11,903 nt of DNA from Methanomicrobia archaeon LH_S13 (GTDB lineage: Archaea > Halobacteriota > Syntropharchaeia > Alkanophagales > Methanospirareceae). The stretch is taken from assembly GCA_023659785.1 (NCBI GenBank), contig JAGXOR010000033.1:1-11903 (forward strand). Direction: 5' to 3'. Of the stretch, positions 7,472 to 11,903 are shown one piece after another. The translations under genes and the position numbers were made by a program. Numbering within the stretch: position 1 is the first letter of the stretch; each line of letters starts with the position of its first letter. The notes below the pieces were generated by a model. It did not search any database. It saw only the letters and a list, made by a program, of their open reading frames with translations, and was not told where the DNA came from.

Positions 7472-7685
7472 TTACCCCGCTATTATCCTTGAAACGTATT
7501 TCGCCAACGCCACCATCGTCAGTATAGGAGGTGCACCCGGTGCCAATGGGAGCACCGATGCATCTGCTACGTATATCGGCTCACATTGGTCTTCTGATTT
7601 TTATCAGTAGTGATGCTAATACTCGCAGTCCCTCCGGATGCGCATCTCTTAAGGGCGTGGATAGAAGGTTGAAAGGTCAGCATTG
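7472..7685 (-). pseudogene. Decayed C-terminal remnant of a second GMC-type flavoprotein gene
   Basis: This stretch is a diverged copy of the C-terminal 70 codons of the GMC gene at 8722-9582. Over 7478-7572 against 8728-8822 I count 9 differences in 95 bases; further upstream the match fades and needs gaps. The last part still reads IYVADASVLPLAPGAPP and TMVALAKYVSRIIAG to a TAA at 7474-7472. Before that the frame shifts and stops, with only patches such as the HPGGTAR region recognisable. It fills the gap between arsM and thi4. Nothing else is seen there. Confidence 0.8.
7472..7685. repeat. Direct repeat flanking arsM, left copy (partner 8722-8930)
   Basis: Imperfect direct repeat of about 210 bp with an offset of 1250 bp; the partner is the 3' end of the GMC gene at 8722-8930. 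The two copies bracket arsM and its promoter exactly. Confidence 0.75.
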
Positions 7686-7706
7686 GATATATTCTGAGAT
7701 TACATA

Positions 7707-8537
7707 TCATTCGGGCTTTACTCCGCGGACTTTTATGCTCGTCACTGAACCTGCAACCTCTTTTGCTTTTTCAATTGGCATTTCTAAATCCTCAAGGATA
7801 GCCTTTGCAGTTGGATCATTAGCTATATATTCGATAGGAAAAGAAGTCTCATCCATTATCCGGATATCCGGAAAGCCCGCCTCCGCCATCAATTTTAGGT
7901 ACTCCTCCTTCATAATTGCACCAGAAAGGCAACCTACATACGCTTCGACAGAGTCTTTTATGAAATCAGGAAGTTCCTTTAACAAGACTATATCCGATAT
8001 CATCAGCCTTCCACCGGGTTTCAGCACCCTGAAAGCTTCTTTAAAGACTCTTGCTTTGTTAGGTGAAAGATTGATCACACAGTTTGAAATAACGACATCA
8101 ACGGAATTATCGGCAAGAGGTAGATTTTCAATCTCTCCCAGCCTGAATTCCACATTATCGTAATTGCCTTTTTCAGCGTTTTCTCTGGCTTTCGCGAGCA
8201 TCTCTGATGTCATATCAACACCAATGATTCTGCCCTCCGTCCCCACTCTATCGGCCGCGAGAAAGCAATCGAACCCCGCACCTGAGCCAAGGTCAAGAAC
8301 TGTCTCTCCTTCTTTTATAGATGCAAGAGCGACAGGATTCCCACATCCAAGAACGAGGTTCGCACCTTCGGGAACCGCTTTAAGTTCTTCTTCGCTATAA
8401 CCTATTCTCTTGCTGATATCCTCTGCTAAGTGTGTGCTTCCACAACAGGAACTCACAGGAGCACAGCAAGAACTCCCCTCTTTGGCTATCTTAGCATAGC
8501 CAGCTCTTACTTCTCTTTTTATCTTTTCATCATCCAT
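7707..8537 (-). CDS. arsM: ArsM-type arsenite S-adenosylmethionine methyltransferase
   Basis: A class I SAM methyltransferase of 276 residues resembling ArsM, which methylates As(III) in the cytosol. Features: a Cys-rich N-terminus (CC at 24-25 and 31-32), LGCGNPVA with C65, SAM motif I DLGSGAGFD (82-90), acidic GVDMT (106-110), SNCVINL with C153, FRVLKPGGRLMISDI, and VGCLSGA with C203. The three cysteines match those that bind arsenite in ArsM enzymes. The ATG at 8537 is preferred to that at 8543 because the ribosome site AGGAGGT (8550-8544) directly abuts the latter but is 6 nt from the former. Unlike most of the window the frame is intact. A TATA box and palindromic operator stand in front. 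Substrates other than arsenite (Sb, or other metalloids) cannot be excluded. Confidence 0.9.
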   Translation of the reverse strand: MDDEKIKREVRAGYAKIAKEGSSCCAPVSSCCGSTHLAEDISKRIGYSEEELKAVPEGANLVLGCGNPVALASIKEGETVLDLGSGAGFDCFLAADRVGTEGRIIGVDMTSEMLAKARENAEKGNYDNVEFRLGEIENLPLADNSVDVVISNCVINLSPNKARVFKEAFRVLKPGGRLMISDIVLLKELPDFIKDSVEAYVGCLSGAIMKEEYLKLMAEAGFPDIRIMDETSFPIEYIANDPTAKAILEDLEMPIEKAKEVAGSVTSIKVRGVKPE

Positions 8538-8563
8538 ACTCATACCTCCTACTTCTTATCAAC

Positions 8564-8597
8564 CTTTTTATATAACAATTGTTATTTATATTTATAA
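8564..8597 (-). promoter_or_regulatory. arsM promoter: TATA box plus palindromic operator, copy 2
   Basis: Read toward arsM: TATA-like TTTATAAATA at 8597-8588, then the perfect palindrome ATAACAATTGTTAT at 8585-8572, then ribosome site and start. A start point near 8566 would place the palindrome between TATA box and transcription start, a classic repressor position. The plus-strand 22 bases 8564-8585 are identical to 117-138, but inverted relative to the gene served, so the conserved part is the palindrome with a flank. Confidence 0.65.
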
Positions 8598-8659
8598 AGG
8601 TAAGTAAAATAAACAAAACGGATTGTTTGGCAATGTGGACAGCAGAAGTAGTAAGTCAT
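8582..8659 (-). CDS. Possible 25-aa zinc-knuckle peptide or gene remnant upstream of arsM
   Basis: From the ATG at 8659 a short frame reads MTYYFCCPHCQTIRFV and continues nine residues to a TAA at 8584-8582, overlapping the operator. CCPHC resembles the first knuckle of a zinc ribbon; a second knuckle is missing. AGAGGT directly abuts the ATG, and an AT-rich TATA-like stretch lies at about 8683-8692. It may be the truncated start of a ribbon gene lost when arsM moved in, or chance. Confidence 0.25.
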   Translation of the reverse strand: MTYYFCCPHCQTIRFVYFTYLYKYK

Positions 8660-8721
8660 ACCTCTATACTCTGCTCTTATCGCATTATTTATATCTATGA
8701 AGCCGAGGATGAGATTTGAAA

Positions 8722-9582
8722 TCACCTCGCTATTATCCTTGAAACGTATTTCGCCAACGCCACAATCGTCAGTATAGGAGGTGCACCAGGTGCTGCTGGA
8801 AGCACGGATGCGTCTGCCACGTACAAGCCGCTCACTCCTGTCTCCAGATTATTACCAAGAGAGACGCCAATTCTCGCGGTCCCTCCCGGATGCGCACCTC
8901 TTAATGATGTGGATACAAAGGTTGAAGGGTTAGCACCGGCTTCCTCTAGAATAGAGCCGGCTATTGATGCCCCTTCTGAAAGGAGGACAGCATCCCTGTT
9001 TGTTACGCCCTTCACTATCTTTTCATCCACAAGATGGCTTGAGAAATGAGGAGAAAGGAGAAAATCTTTAAATTTTATGGCCGCATTCATGGTTACTTCC
9101 TTGTTAAACCCTATTCCTTCAAGAAACCCTCCTATCGTTATAAAGGTATCAACGAATAAGAAATTTGAAGTGGTGGGAAGTCCGAGCTTTTTCAACAACC
9201 GAGGTGTTTCTAAGGCTCCTGCGGAAAGAACCACAATATCATCTGAGAACATCCTATCCCCGCTTTTTACACCTTTCACTTCCCCGCTCTTCACCACCAC
9301 CTCATCAACTGGCATCCCCGTAATTATCTTTGCACCCTTTCTTTCAGTCAGCATCCTTAACAAAGCTGAGAGCACTCCATTCCCCGCAGATACCGTGGTG
9401 GTTCCCCCCAAACAGAATGTTCTCATTACTTTCACTTCAGAATCAATGTTCGAATAGTGTTTGAAGGCATCCTTCTCCTCTATCCAAGGTCCTTTTTCTA
9501 TTAGTGTTACCGTCACATCCTTAGCAGCCAGTTCCTTCGCTACCGTTGCCCCGCCAGCTCCCGAACCCACAACTATTACCAT
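8722..9582 (-). CDS. GMC-type FAD-dependent oxidoreductase, internally shortened
   Basis: A 286-residue flavoprotein related to the archaeal GMC oxidoreductase family; substrate unknown. Seen: the FAD-binding VVGSGAGGATVAKELA (4-19), RTFCLGGTTTVSAGNGV (54-70), VLSAGALETPRLL (118-130), LSPHFSSHL (176-184), RGAHPGGTARIG (228-239) and the C-terminal ADASVLPAAPGAPP. Relatives are about 370 residues and usually have, after the SAGNGV motif, some 80-90 residues including a Cys-rich Fe-S-like segment. Here residue 70 is followed directly by LSALLRMLTERKGA, so that block is missing in frame; a second small gap is likely after SSHLV. The ATG at 9582 is forced by an upstream stop and has no good ribosome site. 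It may be a deletion derivative rather than a working enzyme. Confidence 0.7.
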   Translation of the reverse strand: MVIVVGSGAGGATVAKELAAKDVTVTLIEKGPWIEEKDAFKHYSNIDSEVKVMRTFCLGGTTTVSAGNGVLSALLRMLTERKGAKIITGMPVDEVVVKSGEVKGVKSGDRMFSDDIVVLSAGALETPRLLKKLGLPTTSNFLFVDTFITIGGFLEGIGFNKEVTMNAAIKFKDFLLSPHFSSHLVDEKIVKGVTNRDAVLLSEGASIAGSILEEAGANPSTFVSTSLRGAHPGGTARIGVSLGNNLETGVSGLYVADASVLPAAPGAPPILTIVALAKYVSRIIAR

Positions 9583-9615
9583 GCTTTATCTTTATATGCC
9601 CCTCTTATCAATTGA

Positions 9616-9888
9616 ATATGGCATTCTTTTGTTGAAGTTGGAATTACAAAATCAGATATTCGGCGGATAGCAAAAGAAATCGGGTTAGAGTTCTGGAATA
9701 AACCCTCTTCTGCATGTTTAGCGACGAGCGGCGAGATTGCAAGGATAGAGGTAATGGAAGAAGAAAACGAGCAGGCTTTCGGATTGCGGGAGGGAATTAT
9801 AAAAGAGTTAAAACTAATTGGATTCAAATATATAACTCTTGACCTTGAAGGATACAGATACAGAAGCGGGAGTATGAATGAAGTATGA
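9616..9888 (+). pseudogene. larE: LarE-type sulfur transferase remnant
   Basis: LarE is an ATP-dependent sulfur transferase for the nickel-pincer cofactor. The frame, open from 9616, reads EVGITKSDIRRIAKEIGL, then FWNKPSSACLATS, then GEIARIEV, KELKLIGFKYITLDLEGY and RSGSMNEV. These are LarE C-terminal motifs, including the ACLA Cys region. The N-terminal PP-loop half is absent: upstream there is a stop (9613) and then the divergent GMC start. Between ACLATS and GEIARIEV about 35-40 residues typical of the family are also missing, in frame. No proper start codon precedes the conserved part, so this is a remnant. Its stop overlaps the ATG of the cysteine desulfurase (ATGA), suggesting the intact ancestor was co-translated with it. 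Confidence 0.75.
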
Positions 9889-11063
9889 ATGATAAAATAA
9901 GAGCTGATTTCCCAATAATGAAGCGTGTAATCTACATGGACAGTGCAGCAACGAGCCTCACACCTGAACCGGTATTAGAAGCCGTTTTGAGCTATTACCG
10001 TGAGTACAATGCGAATGTAGGGCGTGGCGTTCACCGCTTATCACAGCTTGCGACGCAGAGATATAAAGACGCTCACCGAAAGGTTGCGGGATTCATTGGT
10101 GCGAACGAGGGAGAGGTTATATTCACGAAGAATACAACTGAAGCTATAAATATGGTTGCATACGGGTTGAAATGGGCGAAAGGAGATGAAATAGTGACCA
10201 CACTGCTGGAGCACCATTCTAATTTCCTCCCGTGGTTACGGCTGCGGGAGAAGGGCGTACGCGTAAAGATCGTGAAGCCCTCCAGGAGTGGGATATTTGA
10301 CATTTCGGATTTCGAGCATGCTATCGGCGATAAAACGAGATTGGTTGCGGTAACACACATATCAAATGTTTTAGGTACGATTTCCCCAATCAAAGAAATA
10401 TCTGCGATTTGCAATGAGAATAATACCTTATTGCTCGTTGATGGTGCGCAGTCCGCTCCTCATATCGGAGTAGATGTAGAGGAGCTTGGTTGCGATTTCT
10501 TCGCCTTTTCTGGGCATAAGATGCTTGGACCGACGGGGACAGGCGTACTCTGGGTGAAAGATTCGGAAGGAATAGAGCCGAGCTTTTTTGGTGGTGGGAT
10601 GATAGAAGAAGTATCGCAGGACAATTACAAATTGGCGGTTGGCTACGAGCGATTTGAGGCGGGGACACCAAATATCGCAGGCGGTATCGGGCTTGGGAAG
10701 GCAGTAGATTATTTGAAGGCAGTTGATATGGATAATATAAAATCGCATGAATCGAAAATGACGAGGATGGTTTTGGAAGGGCTGCGGGATATTGAAAATG
10801 TGCATGTATATGGCTCTACGAATCTAAAGGATAGGATAGGTGTGGTATCTTTTAATATAGAAGGCGTAAATCCACATGATATTGCACTTATGCTCGACGA
10901 AGCCTCCGATATAATGGTGCGGTCTGGATATCACTGCTGCATGCCGCTGATGAAATATTTGGGTTTGGAGGGAACAGTCAGGGCTTCTTTGTATTTGTAC
11001 AATACGGAGGAGGAGGTGGATAAGTTTTTGGAGACGGTTGAGGAGATCGCAAAGGTGGTGTAA
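9885..11063 (+). CDS. sufS: Cysteine desulfurase (SufS/Csd type, PLP-dependent)
   Basis: Removes sulfur from L-cysteine to form an enzyme persulfide for Fe-S clusters, thiolation and cofactor enzymes. The full-length 392-residue class V aminotransferase fold has MDSAATSLTP near the N-terminus, FTKNTTEAINMVAYGL (80-95), LEHHSN (108-113), VDGAQSAPHIG (185-195) with the PLP-ring Asp and Gln, and SGHKMLGPTGTG with Schiff-base Lys212. The catalytic-loop Cys351 lies in VRSGYHCCMPL, the SufS-type short loop, here with a second adjacent Cys352. No breaks are seen. The start ATG overlaps the larE remnant stop. It lies in a neighbourhood of sulfur acceptors (LarE, FdhD, ThiI, MoaD/E) and is the obvious donor. 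Confidence 0.93.
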   Translation: MNDKIRADFPIMKRVIYMDSAATSLTPEPVLEAVLSYYREYNANVGRGVHRLSQLATQRYKDAHRKVAGFIGANEGEVIFTKNTTEAINMVAYGLKWAKGDEIVTTLLEHHSNFLPWLRLREKGVRVKIVKPSRSGIFDISDFEHAIGDKTRLVAVTHISNVLGTISPIKEISAICNENNTLLLVDGAQSAPHIGVDVEELGCDFFAFSGHKMLGPTGTGVLWVKDSEGIEPSFFGGGMIEEVSQDNYKLAVGYERFEAGTPNIAGGIGLGKAVDYLKAVDMDNIKSHESKMTRMVLEGLRDIENVHVYGSTNLKDRIGVVSFNIEGVNPHDIALMLDEASDIMVRSGYHCCMPLMKYLGLEGTVRASLYLYNTEEEVDKFLETVEEIAKVV

Positions 11064-11071
11064 GTAAAGGA

Positions 11072-11350
11072 ATGAAAAAAGAAATCAATTGCATCAACTT
11101 CAATGGAGAACACATCTCGGAATCACGGGATGAAGTTGTAAAAGAAGAACCGTTATCAATTTTCATTAACGGAAGGCACTTCGCAACCACGATGATTGTA
11201 CAGGTCGAATATCATCAGAAAAGGCATTGAAATGCGCAGTTTCAAATATTCCGCTCATCGCATCGAGGGGTGCTACAACGAGTTTGGCGGTTGAAACGCG
11301 GAGAAGACGGGTTTGTGTATTATTGGGTTCGTGAGGGGCGAGGATATTCG
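11072..11350 (+). pseudogene. fdhD: FdhD sulfurtransferase, deleted and frameshifted
   Basis: FdhD passes sulfur from a cysteine desulfurase to the molybdopterin of formate dehydrogenase. The N-terminus (ATG 11072) has DEVVKEEPLSIFINGRHFATTM, matching the family, then runs off-frame to a stop at 11230. In another frame from about 11197 come TGRISSEKALKCA and IPLIASRGATTSLAVE, the C-terminal family motif. After about 11296 a one-base loss moves the remainder (AEKTGLCIIGFVRGE) to a third frame. More than 100 central residues, including the sulfur-carrying Cys loop, are missing between TTM and TGR. The extreme C-terminus is cut where the convergent CDF gene ends. It starts 8 nt after the cysteine desulfurase, the expected partner. 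Confidence 0.8.
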
Positions 11351-11351
11351 T

Positions 11352-11870
11352 TTAATCTTCCTCTCCAATCTTTGTGCCATAAGGGCATATATGAACCAAA
11401 GCGGATTCAACTTCTTCAAGTTCTTCCAGTTTCTTCTGCACGGAATGAGCTATCTCATGAGCTTCCAGAACTGAAATCTCAGGATCAACATCCACGTGCA
11501 TGTCCAATGCCACTTCTTCCCCTAATTGTCTTGCCCTTACCCGATGAACATCCAGAACACCAGAGACTTCCATTGCTTCTTGCTTTATCTCTTTCAATAG
11601 TTCATCGTCGGGTGATCTGTCCATCAACATATCAATGTTCTTTTTCCCGACCTTGAAACCAAAATAGCAAATCATAATCGCAATGATAAAACCAGTCAAT
11701 GAATCTAAGAACTCAAAACCAAATTGAGCCCCAAAAAAAGAAACAGCGAACAATGCGATGCTTTTTGGTTCTATCCCTCGTGAAACGTTTGAAATGGCAT
11801 CATAAGCCAGTAGAACACCCATGCCAGCCAATGATAATGCAACACCCAGCCTTTTCAACAGTTCCAGTTT
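11352..11870 (-). pseudogene. Cation diffusion facilitator (CDF) family exporter, truncated
   Basis: CDF proteins export Zn, Fe, Mn or related metals as membrane dimers. The open frame reads LELLKRLGVALSLAGMGVLLAYDAISN (a membrane helix), then SIALFAVSFFGAQFGFEFLDSLTGFIIAIMICYFGFKVGKK (about one and a half helices) and the cytosolic domain (MLMDRSPDDELL ... DVHRVRAR ... DMHVDVDPEISVLEAHEIAHSV). Family members are about 290-300 residues. Here the first helices are absent: the frame is closed by TGA at 11873-11871, and only a TTG at 11858 could initiate. About 45 residues with the HxxxD metal-binding helix are missing between ALFAVS and FFGAQ. It is a remnant of an exporter with an intact cytosolic domain. 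The rest may lie beyond the window edge. Confidence 0.75.
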
Positions 11871-11903
11871 TCATGCTCTTATGTGGTTTTAAGTGTATGC
11901 AAA

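Noticed and set aside
7531..8163. 210-aa plus-strand open frame
   Set aside because: Antisense to arsM and the GMC remnant; the minus-strand methyltransferase is unmistakable.
9576..9827. 83-aa minus-strand open frame
   Set aside because: Antisense to the larE remnant, whose motifs are clear on the plus strand.
11270..11656. 128-aa plus-strand open frame
   Set aside because: Runs through the fdhD tail in the wrong frame and then antisense to the CDF gene.
1..11903. CRISPR array, tRNA or rRNA genes, insertion sequence
   Set aside because: No regularly spaced repeats, cloverleaf-like segments, transposase frames or inverted terminal repeats were seen on either strand.

Overview
The window is about 11.9 kb of moderately AT-rich archaeal DNA. 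The gene content points to a methanogen-related or methane/alkane-oxidising euryarchaeon (Methanomicrobia / Syntrophoarchaeia / ANME-1-like; the lineage is an inference). The evidence is a formylmethanofuran dehydrogenase B subunit, archaeal-type ThiI with a CxxC motif, an NcsA-type tRNA thiolase, Thi4, the homocysteine-biosynthesis protein with CBS domains, DUF2284, TATA-box promoters and frequent ATGA start/stop overlaps.

Layout. (1) 1-918, plus strand: a TATA box with a palindromic operator-like site, a 50-aa zinc-ribbon protein and a DUF2284 metal-binding protein. (2) 927-7467, minus strand, one co-directional run read right to left: thi4, fwdB, homocysteine-biosynthesis protein, ncsA, an unknown 82-aa protein, thiI, a miniature moaD, moaE. 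(3) 7472-9582, minus strand: an intact arsM-type methyltransferase between two copies of a GMC-type flavoprotein gene, one a decayed C-terminal remnant and one a shortened ORF. The arsM promoter carries the same palindrome seen at 125-138. (4) 9616-11350, plus strand: a larE remnant, an intact SufS-like cysteine desulfurase coupled to it, and a broken fdhD. (5) 11352 to the right edge, minus strand: a truncated cation-efflux (CDF) gene.

Most genes belong to sulfur transfer: cysteine desulfurase, LarE, FdhD, ThiI, NcsA, MoaD/MoaE, the sulfide-using homocysteine protein and Thi4. FwdB is itself a molybdo/tungstopterin enzyme. Together they look like a sulfur-trafficking and pterin-cofactor locus.

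The most striking feature is how many of these genes are broken. fwdB, ncsA, the homocysteine gene, thi4, larE, fdhD, the CDF gene and one GMC copy all carry frameshifts, truncations or internal deletions. Three frameshifts are exactly explained by perfect tandem duplications of 4 or 5 bp (2913-2920, 5841-5850, 6471-6480); others by single-base changes or deletions of tens of codons. thiI, moaE, arsM and the cysteine desulfurase are intact. This is either genuine, selective decay of a methanogenesis/sulfur region or a heavily damaged assembly. The larger deletions and duplications are hard to explain as ordinary base-calling error. The best candidate for new biology is the shared 22-bp palindrome block in front of both arsM and the zinc-ribbon/DUF2284 pair, which suggests a small metal(loid)- or thiol-responsive regulon.
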